Source: Deltaproteobacteria bacterium
GTDB taxonomy: Bacteria; Desulfobacterota; Binatia; UBA1149; JAJCZL01
NCBI GenBank assembly: GCA_029262415.1
Contig: JAJCZL010000056.1
Span: 1 to 64,000 of the forward strand
DNA: 64,000 bases
Direction: 5' to 3'
In this document: piece after piece, positions 1-9,291 of the stretch
How positions within the stretch are numbered: position 1 is the stretch's first letter
Layout of the letters: each line of letters opens with the position of its first letter
Notes under the pieces: generated by a model
Told to the model about the DNA's origin: nothing
What the model saw: only the letters and a program-made list of their open reading frames with translations
The model's database searches: none
Position numbers and translations under genes: made by a program

Positions 1-141
1 GAGATGGTGATGCCGGGCGACACGGTTTCGATCGATGTCGATTTGATCACCCCGATCGCGATGGATGAGGGTCTCAGGTTCGCAATCCGCGAAGGTGGCC
101 GTACGGTCGGCGCCGGCGTGGTTACCTCGATTACTGAGTAA
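1..141 (+). CDS. tuf: Elongation factor Tu, C-terminal end (partial)
   Basis: The window opens inside an open frame of 46 codons ending in TAA. The peptide contains [20 protein letters not shown] and ends [21 protein letters not shown]-like, which is the highly conserved end of domain 3 of EF-Tu, the GTPase that carries aminoacyl-tRNA to the ribosome. The GTP-binding and domain 2 regions lie upstream of the window. rpsJ follows after 31 bases, the usual join of the str and S10 operons. The gene is 5'-truncated only by the window edge. Confidence 0.97.
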   Translation, partial: EMVMPGDTVSIDVDLITPIAMDEGLRFAIREGGRTVGAGVVTSITE

Positions 142-172
142 GTAAGAGAAGGCGCAGGGTAGTTACACCGCC

Positions 173-484
<312 letters not shown>

Positions 485-496
485 GCGGGGTTGACG

Positions 497-1141
497 ATGG
501 AAGGCCTGATCGGAACCAAAATCGGCATGACACAGCTCTTTACTGACCAAGGGCAAGTGGTACCCGTGACCGCGTTAAAAGCTGGTCCATGCATTGTTGT
601 GCAAGTGCGCACAATGGAGCGCGACGGCTACGAAGCGATTCAGATTGGGGCCGGAACCAAGCGCGACAAGACCGTAAGCAAAGCGTATGTGAAACACTGC
701 GCGCCGGCCGGCCGGACATTTGCCTCTCTCGTCGAGTTCCATACCGACAAGGCTTCTGAGTATGCAGTCGGCCAAGAGATCAAGCTCGGTGATTTGTTCA
801 AGAATGGCGACGTCGTCGATGTGACGGGCACGACCAAAGGCCACGGCTTTGCCGGCGTCGTGAAGCGCTACAGCTTTGCCGGCCAGACCGCTACGCACGG
901 TAGCCATGAATCGTTTCGCGGTCCGGGCTCGGTTGGTGCCTGCGCCTATCCGGGCCGCATATTCAAAGGGAAGAAGATGCCGGGGCACATGGGCGCCAAG
1001 CGGCGTACCACGCAAAACCTCAAGGTAGTGCGCATCGATGAAGAAGAGAACCTGATCTTCATCAAGGGTGCGATTCCGGGTGGAAAGAACGGTGAGGTGA
1101 TCGTGCGTAAAGCGATCAAGGCGAAGAAGCATGGCGACTAA
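497..1141 (+). CDS. rplC: 50S ribosomal protein L3
   Basis: A 214-residue L3, beginning MEGLIGTKIGMTQLF as in the family, with the central GTTKGHGFAGVVKR motif and KMPGHMGAKRRTTQNLKV near the C-terminal half, where the extended loop approaches the peptidyl transferase centre. I chose ATG 497 over the in-frame TTG at 491 because it gives the canonical N-terminus and the GCGGGG stretch at 485-490 is correctly placed as a ribosome binding site. The end overlaps rplD by 11 bases, which suggests translational coupling. Confidence 0.97.
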   Translation: MEGLIGTKIGMTQLFTDQGQVVPVTALKAGPCIVVQVRTMERDGYEAIQIGAGTKRDKTVSKAYVKHCAPAGRTFASLVEFHTDKASEYAVGQEIKLGDLFKNGDVVDVTGTTKGHGFAGVVKRYSFAGQTATHGSHESFRGPGSVGACAYPGRIFKGKKMPGHMGAKRRTTQNLKVVRIDEEENLIFIKGAIPGGKNGEVIVRKAIKAKKHGD

Positions 1142-1769
1142 CGCACCGCACGAAGTAGCTGTTGTCGATCCGGACAACAAAGAGGTCGGGCGCGTCGCGT
1201 TGCCTGAGCCCTTTGGTGCTCGGATCAGCGATGCCGTCATGTTTGAGCAAATCATGGCTCAACGCGCCACACGGCGCAGCGGAACGCACTCGACCAAGAC
1301 ACGTGGGCTGGTCAGCGGCGGCGGCGCCAAGCCGTGGCGGCAGAAAGGGACCGGCCGTGCCCGCGCGGGTAGTAGCCGTTCACCGATCTGGCGTGGTGGC
1401 GGTACGACGTTCGGGCCGCAGCCCAGATCCTATGAATATCGGCTTCCGCGCAGCGCCCGTCGCGCAGCAGTGCGCAGCGCGCTGGCGATGAAGGCCCGCG
1501 AGGGTAACGTCCGCGTGATCGACGGACTCCACTTCGATACGCCGAAAACCAAGCAGATGTTGGCAACGCTCGGTTCGCTGGGAATCGCCAACGAAACGGT
1601 ATTTTTGATTACCGCGGATCGCGACCGGGGTTTGGAGCTGTCAGCCCGTAACCTGCCGCGCGTCAAGGTACTCGCCGCCGCCGGCATCAACGTCGAGGAC
1701 GTCGTACGGCACGAGATCCTTTTGATCACCAAGGATGCACTCGCGGCCATCGAGGAACGGTTAAGCTGA
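1131..1769 (+). CDS. rplD: 50S ribosomal protein L4
   Basis: A 212-residue L4/L1e family protein. The conserved extended loop KPWRQKGTGRARAGSSRSP, followed by IWRGGGTTFGP, lies at about residues 67-98. In E. coli this loop lines the nascent peptide exit tunnel, and L4 also represses its own S10 operon. Whether autoregulation operates here cannot be read, because the leader upstream of rpsJ is only about 30 bases after tuf. It starts inside the end of rplC, and its stop overlaps the rplW start by one base (TGATG). Confidence 0.97.
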   Translation: MATNAPHEVAVVDPDNKEVGRVALPEPFGARISDAVMFEQIMAQRATRRSGTHSTKTRGLVSGGGAKPWRQKGTGRARAGSSRSPIWRGGGTTFGPQPRSYEYRLPRSARRAAVRSALAMKAREGNVRVIDGLHFDTPKTKQMLATLGSLGIANETVFLITADRDRGLELSARNLPRVKVLAAAGINVEDVVRHEILLITKDALAAIEERLS

Positions 1770-2059
1770 TGCGACCCGCATATCAAATCATCAAAGCGGC
1801 CATGATCACCGAGAAGGGGACCATGGTCTCTGAGAAGGCCGGACAGGCAATTTTTAAGGTCGATTCCTCGGCGACGAAGCCGGAGATCGCGAGAGCGGTC
1901 AAGGAACTTTTTGATGTGACGGTCAGCCACGTGCGCACTGCGCGCTTTCTCGGAAAGAAGGTTCGCCGCGGTCGTACTGTCGGCAAACGCCCGGATTGGA
2001 AGAAGGCGTATGTCACGCTCGAGGAAGGCCAGACTCTGGACCTTCTCGAAGACGTATAA
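1769..2059 (+). CDS. rplW: 50S ribosomal protein L23
   Basis: A 96-residue L23, of normal length. Recognisable segments are IIKAAMITEKGTMVSEKAGQ at the N-terminus and FKVDSSATKPEIARAVKELF in the middle, then a basic stretch FLGKKVRRGRTVGKRPDWKK. L23 stands at the tunnel exit and docks trigger factor and signal recognition particle. The ATG overlaps the rplD stop codon by one base, and rplB follows 12 bases downstream. Confidence 0.96.
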   Translation: MRPAYQIIKAAMITEKGTMVSEKAGQAIFKVDSSATKPEIARAVKELFDVTVSHVRTARFLGKKVRRGRTVGKRPDWKKAYVTLEEGQTLDLLEDV

Positions 2060-2071
2060 CGGAGCGAAACG

Positions 2072-2905
2072 GTGGCAGTTAAGAAATACAGACCGACTTC
2101 GCCGGGACGAAGGTTCCAGACCAGCCTCGACTTCGAGGAGGTAACGAAGTCCACCCCCGAGAAGTCGCTGCTCAAGCCACTGAAACACAGCGGCGGGCGT
2201 AACGCGAACGGACGCATTACCGCGCGGCATCGTGGCGGTGGCCACAAGCGCCGCTTCCGTGTGATCGATCTTCGCCGCGACAAGGACGGTATCCCCGCGC
2301 GTGTGGCATCGATCGAGTATGACCCCAACCGGTCGGCTCGAATCGCGTTGCTGGCATTTGCCGATGGTGACAAGCGCTACGTTATTGCAGCCGAAGCGCT
2401 GCAGGTCGGTGCCAGTGTGCTGTCCGGTGTGACCGCGGACATCAAAGTAGGCAACTGCTTGCCGCTGGGTTCGATCCCGACCGGCACGGTGGTGCATGCG
2501 ATCGAGATGAAAGCCGGCGGTGGTGCAAAAATGGTTCGCAGCGCGGGCACCGGTGCGCAACTTGTCGCCAAAGAAGGCGACTATGCGCTGTTGCGGTTGC
2601 CGTCGGGCGAACTCCGCAACGTGCGCCGCGAGTGTAGAGCGACGATCGGAACGGTCGGTAACCCCCAACACGAGAACGTCAAGATAGGTAAAGCCGGACG
2701 TTCGCGTTGGCTGGGGATACGCCCGCAAACCCGCGGTATGGCGATGAACCCGGTCGATCACCCGCACGGCGGTGGTGAAGGCCGCTCAAAGGGAAACCAT
2801 CCGTGCACGCCGTGGGGCAAGCCGACGAAGGGCTTCCGCACGCGTAGTAACCACACTTCAGACAAGTATATCGTTGCTCGGCGCAAACGGCGCAAGGGCC
2901 GTTAG
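2072..2905 (+). CDS. rplB: 50S ribosomal protein L2
   Basis: A 277-residue L2, the normal length. The protein starts [17 protein letters not shown] and has [20 protein letters not shown] near residue 50. Close to the C-terminus it has [19 protein letters not shown], containing the conserved histidine region near the peptidyl transferase centre. It starts with GTG at 2072, supported by GGAG at 2061-2064. It is the largest ribosomal protein gene of the run, and rpsS follows after 31 bases. Confidence 0.98.
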   Translation: MAVKKYRPTSPGRRFQTSLDFEEVTKSTPEKSLLKPLKHSGGRNANGRITARHRGGGHKRRFRVIDLRRDKDGIPARVASIEYDPNRSARIALLAFADGDKRYVIAAEALQVGASVLSGVTADIKVGNCLPLGSIPTGTVVHAIEMKAGGGAKMVRSAGTGAQLVAKEGDYALLRLPSGELRNVRRECRATIGTVGNPQHENVKIGKAGRSRWLGIRPQTRGMAMNPVDHPHGGGEGRSKGNHPCTPWGKPTKGFRTRSNHTSDKYIVARRKRRKGR

Positions 2906-2936
2906 AATCCGCCGGTAGGAAACGAGGAGAGACGCG

Positions 2937-3215
2937 TTGCCCAGATCGCTTAAAAAAGGCCCGTTCATTGACGGACACTTGCTCAGCAAGCTGTCCGCCC
3001 AGAGCGTGGATGACAGACGTCCGATCAAGACATGGTCACGTCGTTCGACTGTTACGCCGGAGATGGTCGGTTATACGATTGCCGTGCACAATGGCCGCCG
3101 GTTCATTCCGATTTTCGTCACCGAGAACATGGTCGGCCACAAGCTTGGTGAATTCTCGCCGACGCGAACCTATCACGGCCATGTCGCGGCACGGAAATCC
3201 GAGGTGAAACGATAG
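2937..3215 (+). CDS. rpsS: 30S ribosomal protein S19
   Basis: A 92-residue S19 with the family start [15 protein letters not shown], then [20 protein letters not shown] and the C-terminal [16 protein letters not shown]19 lies in the head of the small subunit and forms a complex with S13. The start codon is TTG at 2937, fixed by the canonical N-terminus and a GAGGAGA ribosome binding site at 2924-2930. rplV starts two bases after the stop. Confidence 0.97.
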   Translation: MPRSLKKGPFIDGHLLSKLSAQSVDDRRPIKTWSRRSTVTPEMVGYTIAVHNGRRFIPIFVTENMVGHKLGEFSPTRTYHGHVAARKSEVKR

Positions 3216-3217
3216 TC

Positions 3218-3556
3218 ATGGAAAGTCGTGCCATACTACGGGAGGTTCGCATCGCTCCGCGCAAGGCTCGGCTTGTCGTCGATCTGGTCAGGGGTAAGTC
3301 CGTCGAGGATGCCCTGTCGGTTCTGGCGTTCACATCTAAAAAAGCCGCCCGTCTGATCGAGAAGACGGTGCGCTCGGCTGTCGCGAACGCCGAAGACACG
3401 CAAAACATTGACGTCGACAAACTGTTCGTCAAGAGCGCATTTGTCGATGACGGTCCGCTTAGCTGGCGTTGGCGTCCGCGCGCGCACGGCCGCGCGACTG
3501 GTATTCGCAAACGGACCAGCCACATCACGATTATAGTCGACGAGCGGGGAGCCTAG
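3218..3556 (+). CDS. rplV: 50S ribosomal protein L22
   Basis: A 112-residue L22, normal length. The N-terminal VRIAPRKARLVVDLVRGKSV segment and the C-terminal PRAHGRATGIRKRTSHITI segment, which forms the beta hairpin of the exit tunnel in known structures, are both intact. GAGGTGA at 3201-3207, inside the end of rpsS, serves as ribosome binding site. rpsC follows after nine bases. Confidence 0.97.
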   Translation: MESRAILREVRIAPRKARLVVDLVRGKSVEDALSVLAFTSKKAARLIEKTVRSAVANAEDTQNIDVDKLFVKSAFVDDGPLSWRWRPRAHGRATGIRKRTSHITIIVDERGA

Positions 3557-3565
3557 TAGCAACCG

Positions 3566-4231
3566 ATGGGACAGAAAACACATCCGAAAGGCTTTCGCCT
3601 TGGAATTACCGAGAACTGGGATTCGCGTTGGTACGCTAAGGAGAACTACGCGGAACTGCTCCAGCAGGATCTTGAAATCCGCAAGTTCCTCAAGAAACGT
3701 CTAGCGCACGCCGGTGTTCCCAAGATCGAGATCGAACGCGCCGCGCGCAAGGTGAAGGTTAACATTCACACCGCGCGTCCGGGTATCGTGATCGGCAAAA
3801 AGGGCGTCGAGATCGAGAAGCTCAAGAGCGAGATTGTTGCGATTGCGGGTAAGGACAGCTTCGTCGAGATTCATGAGATCCGCCGTCCTGATCTGGACGC
3901 GCAGCTCGTTGCCGAGAACGTTGCGATGCAGCTCGAACGCCGAATCATGTTCCGCCGCGCGATGAAAGAAAGCGTTGCGCGCGCGATGCGCATGGGTGCT
4001 CTCGGTATCCGCGTCCAATGCGGTGGCCGTCTGGGTGGACACGAAATTGCGCGCACCGAGTGGTACCGCGAGGGTCGCGTTCCCCTACACACCCTGCGTG
4101 CCGATGTCCAGTACGGTTTTGCCGAAGCACGAACGACGTTCGGTCTGATCGGCGTAAAGGTTTGGGTTTTCCGCGGCGAAGCCGCGACCACCGGCGTTCA
4201 CGAGGAACGGCGGGTGGGAATTGGAGCCTGA
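3566..4231 (+). CDS. rpsC: 30S ribosomal protein S3
   Basis: A 221-residue S3. The N-terminal part starts [20 protein letters not shown]. The KH domain, with [20 protein letters not shown], is at about residues 71-90. The C-terminal domain contains [21 protein letters not shown]3 lies at the mRNA entry channel and contributes to helicase activity there. The length is slightly shorter than the 233 residues of E. coli S3, the difference being in the variable tail. rplP starts a few bases downstream. Confidence 0.97.
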   Translation: MGQKTHPKGFRLGITENWDSRWYAKENYAELLQQDLEIRKFLKKRLAHAGVPKIEIERAARKVKVNIHTARPGIVIGKKGVEIEKLKSEIVAIAGKDSFVEIHEIRRPDLDAQLVAENVAMQLERRIMFRRAMKESVARAMRMGALGIRVQCGGRLGGHEIARTEWYREGRVPLHTLRADVQYGFAEARTTFGLIGVKVWVFRGEAATTGVHEERRVGIGA

Positions 4232-4234
4232 GCT

Positions 4235-4666
4235 ATGATGCTGCAGCCGAAGAAAACCAAGTATCGCAAGATGCAAAAGGGCAAGGGCCGCTCTAAGGGC
4301 TTGTCTCAGCGCGGTAACACGCTTGCCTTCGGAGACTATGGTCTCAAGTGCACGGGTACGGCCCGGATCACGGCGCGACAGATTGAGGCCGCGCGTATCG
4401 CGATCACCCGTCACGTAAAACGTGGCGGTCGCGTGTGGATTCGCGTTTTTCCCGACGTACCTTTTTCGAAGAAGCCGGCCGAAGTTCGGATGGGTAAAGG
4501 CAAAGGCTCCCCCGAGGGGTGGTGCGCTCCGGTCAAACCGGGCCGGATACTGTTCGAGATGGAGGGCGTGAGTTCGGCGATGGCGCGGGAAGCCCTACGC
4601 TTGGGAGCGCACAAGTTGTCGGTCCGGACTCAGTTCTGTGAACGCGAGGATACACATGCGGGCTAG
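4235..4666 (+). CDS. rplP: 50S ribosomal protein L16
   Basis: An L16 of 142-143 residues. After the tandem ATG pair at 4235 and 4238 the sequence reads [20 protein letters not shown], and the family motif [13 protein letters not shown] lies near residue 85. The second ATG gives the canonical MLQPK start, while GGAG at 4222-4225 suits either. L16 helps shape the A-site tRNA channel of the large subunit. The end overlaps rpmC by 11 bases. Confidence 0.96.
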   Translation: MMLQPKKTKYRKMQKGKGRSKGLSQRGNTLAFGDYGLKCTGTARITARQIEAARIAITRHVKRGGRVWIRVFPDVPFSKKPAEVRMGKGKGSPEGWCAPVKPGRILFEMEGVSSAMAREALRLGAHKLSVRTQFCEREDTHAG

Positions 4667-4868
4667 TGAAATTCGCCGGAAGTCGGAGGCCGAGCTTCTT
4701 GGCCGACTCGAAGAACTGCGCATGACGATTTCCCAGATGACGATGGCCCGCAACGCCAATCGGCTTGAGAAGCCGCACGAGTTAGCCCGTGCACGCCGCA
4801 GCCTTGCTTGTGTGCTGACGGTGTTGGCCGAGAACAAGCGTGCTTCGGCACAGGAGAAGGCCGGATGA
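4656..4868 (+). CDS. rpmC: 50S ribosomal protein L29
   Basis: A 70-residue L29, predicted to be two helices. It begins [20 protein letters not shown] and contains the [20 protein letters not shown] stretch typical of the family. The ATG at 4656 overlaps the rplP end and is preceded by GCGAGGA at 4643-4649. Four further codons upstream are open, but they would remove the ribosome binding site. The stop overlaps the rpsQ start in an ATGA arrangement. Confidence 0.95.
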   Translation: MRASEIRRKSEAELLGRLEELRMTISQMTMARNANRLEKPHELARARRSLACVLTVLAENKRASAQEKAG

Positions 4869-5260
4869 GCCAGCTAGGGACCCGAAAGACTCCGCGAACC
4901 CGTGAGGGTGTCGTGGTCAGCAACGCACCGGAAAAGAGTGCGGTCGTATCGGTGCGTCGGCGCTTCAAGCACGCGCGCTACCACAAGTTTATCCAGCGTG
5001 ACCAGAAGTACCTCGTGCACGACGAGAAGAACCAGTGTGGAGTTGGCGACCGCGTTCAGATCGCGGAGACGCGTCCAATCAGCAGGCGTAAGCACTGGAA
5101 GCTGACGACGATTCTCGAACGTGCGATCCAGGACCCGCTTGCAGATGGGCTCATCGACGATCTCGAGGCCGCGAGCCGGCGAGCGGCCGAGCCTCAAGAG
5201 GCCCGGCGAGCGGCCGAGCTCAGCGGGTCGGACGTGGAAGACAAGGCTCCGGAGGCGTAG
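4865..5260 (+). CDS. rpsQ: 30S ribosomal protein S17 with C-terminal extension
   Basis: A 131-residue S17, against about 85 in most bacteria. The first 87 residues form a normal OB-fold S17, with GVVVSNAPEKSAVVSVRRRF, the HDEKNQCGVGDRVQI stretch and ETRPISRRKHW. The remaining 44 residues are an acidic and alanine-rich tail containing the imperfect repeat SRRAAEPQEARRAAEL. S17 binds helix 11 of 16S rRNA and is an early assembly protein. The tail is not part of the standard fold. It is in frame with normal codon use and ends just before rplN. Confidence 0.95.
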   Translation: MSQLGTRKTPRTREGVVVSNAPEKSAVVSVRRRFKHARYHKFIQRDQKYLVHDEKNQCGVGDRVQIAETRPISRRKHWKLTTILERAIQDPLADGLIDDLEAASRRAAEPQEARRAAELSGSDVEDKAPEA

Positions 5261-5266
5261 GGCGCA

Positions 5267-5635
5267 ATGATTTCGCAGGAAACCGTACTTGATATCGCCG
5301 ACAATTCCGGCGCCCGCCGTGTGTTGTGCATCAAAGTGTTGGGCGGCAGTCGCCGTCGCTACGCACGTATCGGCGACACCATCGTTGCGGCTGTGAAGGA
5401 AGCGATTCCGGGCGGCAAAGTAAACAAGGGCGATGTCATCAAGGCTGTCGTAGTGCGCACCGCGAAGGAAATTCGCCGTTCCGACGGTTCTTACATCAAG
5501 TTCGACACGAACTCGGCAGTGGTGATCGATGCACAGGGCGAGCCGGTGGGGACGCGTATCTTCGGCCCGGTCGCGCGTGAACTTCGCGCGAAGCGCTTCA
5601 TGAAGATCGTCTCGCTCGCGCCGGAGGTGCTCTAA
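5267..5635 (+). CDS. rplN: 50S ribosomal protein L14
   Basis: A 122-residue L14, exactly the usual length. It begins [20 protein letters not shown] and holds [20 protein letters not shown] and the C-terminal [21 protein letters not shown]14 lies at the subunit interface and is the docking site of the RsfS silencing factor. GGAGGCG at 5251-5257 is a strong ribosome binding site. It opens the spc part of the run, and rplX follows after 23 bases. Confidence 0.98.
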   Translation: MISQETVLDIADNSGARRVLCIKVLGGSRRRYARIGDTIVAAVKEAIPGGKVNKGDVIKAVVVRTAKEIRRSDGSYIKFDTNSAVVIDAQGEPVGTRIFGPVARELRAKRFMKIVSLAPEVL

Positions 5636-5658
5636 GGGCGAAGCCCGGAGACGTAACG

Positions 5659-6003
5659 ATGGCGAAGTTTAAGATAAAGAAAGACGACACGGTCCTGGTG
5701 ACTGCCGGCCGCGATCGCGGAAAAACCGGCAAGGTTGTCCGCGTGTTCCCCGAAAAAGGCCGCGTGATTGTCGAACGGCTCAACATGGTCAAGCGCCACA
5801 GCAAGCCGTCGGGGCCGCAAAAACCTGGTGGGATCATCGAGAAAGAAGCTCCGCTCCACATTTCGAACGTGATGCTCGTGTGTCCGCGGACCAACAAGCC
5901 CACACGCGTCGGTCGTAAAGTGATGCAGGATTCGAAGGACGCGACCAAGACCAAGACTGTACGTATCAGTCGTAGAAGCGGCGAAGCCGTCGAGAGGGTG
6001 TAG
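5659..6003 (+). CDS. rplX: 50S ribosomal protein L24
   Basis: A 114-residue L24 with the KOW motif DTVLVTAGRDRGKTGKVVRV at about residues 10-29 and the C-terminal VMLVCPRTNKPTRVGRKV segment. L24 initiates large subunit assembly and later sits near the exit tunnel. The ATG at 5659 has CGGAG at 5646-5650. rplE follows after three bases. Confidence 0.97.
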   Translation: MAKFKIKKDDTVLVTAGRDRGKTGKVVRVFPEKGRVIVERLNMVKRHSKPSGPQKPGGIIEKEAPLHISNVMLVCPRTNKPTRVGRKVMQDSKDATKTKTVRISRRSGEAVERV

Positions 6004-6006
6004 AAG

Positions 6007-6558
6007 ATGGCATCTGTCACTCCGAATTTCGCGCGCCTCTACCAGGAAGAAATCCTGCCGGCGCTGAAGGAAAAATTTTCCTTGGCGACCGTGATGGCGG
6101 TGCCGCGTCTCGAGAAAATCGTCTTGAATATGGGTTTGGGTGAAGCAGTCGCAAACCCGAAGATTATCGAGGCAGCAGTTGAGGAGTTGAGCCTGATCGC
6201 GGGGCAAAGGCCGGTGATCACCAAGGCGCGCAAGTCGATCGCGAACTTTAAACTGCGTGAGGGAATGCCGATCGGCGTCTCGGTCACACTGCGACGGGTG
6301 CGGATGTACGAATTTTTGGAACGGTTGGTCGCTGTCGCGCTGCCTCGTGTGCGTGACTTCCGTGGTCTCAACCCACGCGGCTTTGACGGCCGTGGTAACT
6401 ATACGCTCGGTATTCGCGAGCATCTCATCTTTCCTGAGGTCAATCTCGACAAGGTCGAGAAGGTCAAAGGGCTGAGCGTAACGATCGTAACAACGGCACC
6501 TAATGACGAGCAAGCACGCGAACTGCTTCTCTCACTCGGCATGCCGATCCGAAGGTAG
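6007..6558 (+). CDS. rplE: 50S ribosomal protein L5
   Basis: A 183-residue L5. Family signatures are [20 protein letters not shown], then [20 protein letters not shown] and the [20 protein letters not shown] region, followed by [20 protein letters not shown]5 binds 5S rRNA and contacts the P-site tRNA. The C-terminal half is intact and rpsN follows after five bases. Confidence 0.97.
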   Translation: MASVTPNFARLYQEEILPALKEKFSLATVMAVPRLEKIVLNMGLGEAVANPKIIEAAVEELSLIAGQRPVITKARKSIANFKLREGMPIGVSVTLRRVRMYEFLERLVAVALPRVRDFRGLNPRGFDGRGNYTLGIREHLIFPEVNLDKVEKVKGLSVTIVTTAPNDEQARELLLSLGMPIRR

Positions 6559-6563
6559 CTGGA

Positions 6564-6749
6564 ATGGCCAAGACATCACTCAGGGTAAAGGCAGAGCGCA
6601 AGCCAAAGTTTAAAGTGCGTGGCTACACGCGCTGCCAGCAGTGCGGTCGTCCGCGCAGCGTGTATCGTCGCTTCAAGCTGTGTCGGATTTGTCTGCGCAA
6701 GCTGGCGCTCGAAGGATCGATCCCCGGTCTCGCCAAGGCGAGTTGGTAA
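6564..6749 (+). CDS. rpsN: 30S ribosomal protein S14, zinc-binding short form
   Basis: A 61-residue S14 of the type Z class. Four cysteines at residues 24, 27, 40 and 43 (CQQC and CRIC) form a zinc ribbon. The longer zinc-free form has about 100 residues. The C-terminal [15 protein letters not shown] is diagnostic. It sits between rplE and rpsH, as in most genomes. A strong AAGGAGG just after the gene serves rpsH. Confidence 0.97.
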   Translation: MAKTSLRVKAERKPKFKVRGYTRCQQCGRPRSVYRRFKLCRICLRKLALEGSIPGLAKASW

Positions 6750-6764
6750 GGAGGAACGGAAGAT

Positions 6765-7163
6765 ATGATGACCGATCCGATTGCCGATTTGTTGACGCGT
6801 GTACGTAACGCCGGTTCAGCCCGCCGTGCGACGACCGAGATGCCGTGGTCACGGATGAAAGAAGCCATCGTGAAGATCCTCGAACAGGAAGGCTACATAG
6901 CGAGCCACGAGGTCGAGGGCGAAGGCGTGAAACGAACGCTCAAGGTGAAGCTGGCATATACGAAGAAAGGAGGCCGTTCGGTGATCGTCGGCATTCGTCG
7001 TGTAAGCCGCCCGAGCCTACGAATTTACCGTGGCGCCGCGGAGGCTCCACGGGTGCGTAACGGGCTTGGTGTGAGCATCCTTTCTACTCCTCAAGGCCTG
7101 CTCGTAGACCGTGAGGCTCGTAAGCAAAACCTCGGCGGCGAGGTCCTCTGCGAGGTTTGGTGA
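6765..7163 (+). CDS. rpsH: 30S ribosomal protein S8
   Basis: A 132-residue S8, beginning MMTDPIADLLTRVRNAGSAR, with the C-terminal GLGVSILSTPQGLLVDREAR. S8 binds the central domain of 16S rRNA; in E. coli it represses translation of the spc operon. The tandem ATGs at 6765 and 6768 are both usable behind the near-perfect TAAGGAGG ending at 6754. rplF follows one base after the stop. Confidence 0.97.
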   Translation: MMTDPIADLLTRVRNAGSARRATTEMPWSRMKEAIVKILEQEGYIASHEVEGEGVKRTLKVKLAYTKKGGRSVIVGIRRVSRPSLRIYRGAAEAPRVRNGLGVSILSTPQGLLVDREARKQNLGGEVLCEVW

Positions 7164-7164
7164 A

Positions 7165-7707
7165 ATGTCACGCGTAGGAAAACTCCCGATCCCGGTGCCC
7201 TCGGGCGTGACAGTGACCCTTCGGGGAAGCAACGTCGCGGTTAAGGGCCCCCGGGGTGAATTGAAGCTGGACCTCCTTCCGCAGGTGACGCTGTCGCAGA
7301 CCGATGGACAACTCGACGTTGCGCGTACCGGCGACAGCAGGGAAGAGCGCTCCGTGCAGGGGCTGTCCCGTCGACTTGTCGCGAACATGGTCGAGGGAGT
7401 CAGTGCGGGCTTCAGCAAACAACTCGAGATCACTGGAGTCGGTTACAGGGCGGATGCCAGAGGGCGCAACCTGAATCTCGCGCTCGGTTATTCCCATCCG
7501 ATCGTTTATCAGCTCCCTGAAGGAGTAGACGCCAAGGTCGATAACCAAACGGTTGTCACGATATCGGGTATAGACCGGCAATTGGTCGGCGAGGTCGCCG
7601 CCGAGATCCGCAAACTGCGGCCGCCCGAGCCTTACAAGGGCAAGGGAATCCGCTACAGCAACGAATACGTCCGCAGGAAATCCGGCAAGGCCGGAGCGGG
7701 CGCCTGA
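7165..7707 (+). CDS. rplF: 50S ribosomal protein L6
   Basis: A 180-residue L6. Two L6 repeats are visible. The first contains VTVTLRGSNVAVKGPRGELK. The second contains the family signature RPPEPYKGKGIRYSNEYVRR near residue 155, followed by the basic KSGKAGAG end. L6 lies near the sarcin-ricin loop, where elongation factors bind. The open frame extends 18 codons upstream into rpsH, but ATG 7165 gives the conserved MSRVGKLPIPVPSGVTV start. Confidence 0.97.
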   Translation: MSRVGKLPIPVPSGVTVTLRGSNVAVKGPRGELKLDLLPQVTLSQTDGQLDVARTGDSREERSVQGLSRRLVANMVEGVSAGFSKQLEITGVGYRADARGRNLNLALGYSHPIVYQLPEGVDAKVDNQTVVTISGIDRQLVGEVAAEIRKLRPPEPYKGKGIRYSNEYVRRKSGKAGAGA

Positions 7708-7728
7708 ACGAGAGATCGGGTACGGATA

Positions 7729-8079
7729 ATGAACGTTTCGGAACAAAGAAGAGTTTCGCGAATGCGGCGTAAGGCGCGTATCCGCCGTAAGGTGCGTGGC
7801 ACCGACGCGCGGCCGCGTATATGCGTTTTTCGTTCGAACAAGCACATGTACGTGCAGGTCATCTCCGATGAGAGTGGGCGTACGATGGCTTCGGTGTCCA
7901 CGACTAAGGGAGCGAAGGCGCCCGGCGTCGAGGGTGCGAAAGCGTTGGGCAGCGAGCTTGCCGAGAAGTGCAAGGCGTTGTCGATCCAAGCCGCGGTGTT
8001 CGATCGCAACGGTTACGAATATCACGGACGCGTGCGCGCTGTTGCGGATTCGGTTCGCGAAGCCGGCATCAGGCTATAA
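7729..8079 (+). CDS. rplR: 50S ribosomal protein L18
   Basis: A 116-residue L18, normal length. The N-terminal basic segment leads to [20 protein letters not shown] at about residues 26-45, and the C-terminal end reads [20 protein letters not shown] followed by EAG. L18 binds 5S rRNA with L5 and L25. AAGGAG overlapping its stop belongs to rpsE. Confidence 0.97.
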   Translation: MNVSEQRRVSRMRRKARIRRKVRGTDARPRICVFRSNKHMYVQVISDESGRTMASVSTTKGAKAPGVEGAKALGSELAEKCKALSIQAAVFDRNGYEYHGRVRAVADSVREAGIRL

Positions 8080-8091
8080 GGAGTAGGTAGT

Positions 8092-8604
8092 TTGGCTCGT
8101 AGACAGACACACGAAAGGCAGGCGGAAGCCTCCGATCTCAAAGAGCGCGTGGTGTATATCAACCGTGTTGCCAAGGTCGTAAAGGGTGGCCGACGTTTCA
8201 GCTTCAGCGCATTGGTCGTGGTTGGTGACAGTGCTGGAAAGGTGGGCTTCGGAATCGGCAAAGCCAAAGAGGTTCCCGAAGCGATCCGTAAAGGCGTAGA
8301 GAAGGCCCGCAAGGAAATGATCGAGGTGCCTATGGTTGACGGCACCATCCCGTACACGGTCAACGGCCACTACGGTGCAGGCAAGGTACTGCTCAAGCCG
8401 GCCGGGCCTGGTACCGGGGTGATCGCGGGCGGCGGTATCCGTGCGGTTGTTGAACTGGCAGGTATCGAGAACGTGCTCACGAAGTGCCTCGGCTCGCACA
8501 ACGCGAACAACATGGTGCGCGCGACGATCGATGCGATTCAGCAGCTCGCACTGCCCGAAGAGATCGCCGCGTTGCGTGGCAAATCCTTAGCCGAGATCCG
8601 CTAA
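8092..8604 (+). CDS. rpsE: 30S ribosomal protein S5
   Basis: A 170-residue S5. The N-terminal double-stranded RNA binding part contains [20 protein letters not shown] and [11 protein letters not shown]. The C-terminal domain contains [20 protein letters not shown] and ending [21 protein letters not shown]5 lies at the mRNA entrance and affects accuracy. The start is TTG at 8092, eight bases after AAGGAG, which rules out later starts. Confidence 0.96.
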   Translation: MARRQTHERQAEASDLKERVVYINRVAKVVKGGRRFSFSALVVVGDSAGKVGFGIGKAKEVPEAIRKGVEKARKEMIEVPMVDGTIPYTVNGHYGAGKVLLKPAGPGTGVIAGGGIRAVVELAGIENVLTKCLGSHNANNMVRATIDAIQQLALPEEIAALRGKSLAEIR

Positions 8605-8618
8605 ACCGGAGGCGTGAG

Positions 8619-8804
8619 ATGGCGAGTAACGACATGATTCGTGTGACGCTGACGGGCAGCACTATCGGCTCGACGAAACGGCAACGTGAGACGGTTAAAG
8701 GTCTCGGGTTACGTCGGACCGGCACCTCGGCGATAGTCCGTGACAACCCCGCAGTACGCGGGATGATCCGCAAGGTGGCTCACTTGGTCACCGTGGAGGT
8801 TTGA
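8619..8804 (+). CDS. rpmD: 50S ribosomal protein L30
   Basis: A 61-residue L30 with the typical core [20 protein letters not shown], then [20 protein letters not shown] and [13 protein letters not shown]. The open frame continues upstream into rpsE, but ATG 8619 has GGAGGCG at 8608-8614 and gives the family length. rplO begins four bases after the stop. Confidence 0.96.
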   Translation: MASNDMIRVTLTGSTIGSTKRQRETVKGLGLRRTGTSAIVRDNPAVRGMIRKVAHLVTVEV

Positions 8805-8808
8805 CCCG

Positions 8809-9285
8809 ATGCGTTTGGATTCACTAAAGCCGCCGAAAGGCTCGCGTAAGGCGCGTAAACGGGTCGGTCGCGGGCCTGGCTCGGGCACCGGCAAGACCGC
8901 CGGCCGCGGCCACAAAGGTCTCGGTGCACGTAGCGGCGGTGGCGCAGCAGCGCCGGGCTTCGAGGGTGGCCAGATGCCTCTGGCCAGGCGGTTGCCGAAG
9001 CGCGGCTTTAGCAACGTAAACCGGGTCGAATACCAGGTGGTCAATCTTGCCGACCTCGCGAGTTTCGATGCGGGATCGGTTGTCGATCCGGCCGCGCTGA
9101 AGATCAGCGGGTTGGCCAAACGCCGCATGCCGGTCAAGATTTTGGGTAACGGTAAACTCGAGCATTCTCTGACAGTACGGGCGCACGGATTTTCCGCTGC
9201 CGCTCGCAAAGCGATTGAAGGAGCCGGCGGCACCGCTGAAGTCGTGGTGCGGGCATTGACTGAAGGGACGCCTGCGGGCGCCTAA
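8809..9285 (+). CDS. rplO: 50S ribosomal protein L15
   Basis: A 158-residue L15. The glycine-rich N-terminal arm contains [20 protein letters not shown] and [17 protein letters not shown]. The C-terminal globular half ends [14 protein letters not shown]15 is a late assembly protein that bridges 23S rRNA domains. secY follows after six bases. Confidence 0.97.
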   Translation: MRLDSLKPPKGSRKARKRVGRGPGSGTGKTAGRGHKGLGARSGGGAAAPGFEGGQMPLARRLPKRGFSNVNRVEYQVVNLADLASFDAGSVVDPAALKISGLAKRRMPVKILGNGKLEHSLTVRAHGFSAAARKAIEGAGGTAEVVVRALTEGTPAGA

Positions 9286-9291
9286 CCAGAC

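Noticed and set aside
1430-2767. Minus-strand open frame of 445 codons opposite rplD, rplW and rplB
   Set aside because: Antisense shadow of ribosomal protein genes with arginine and histidine-rich, motif-free translation.
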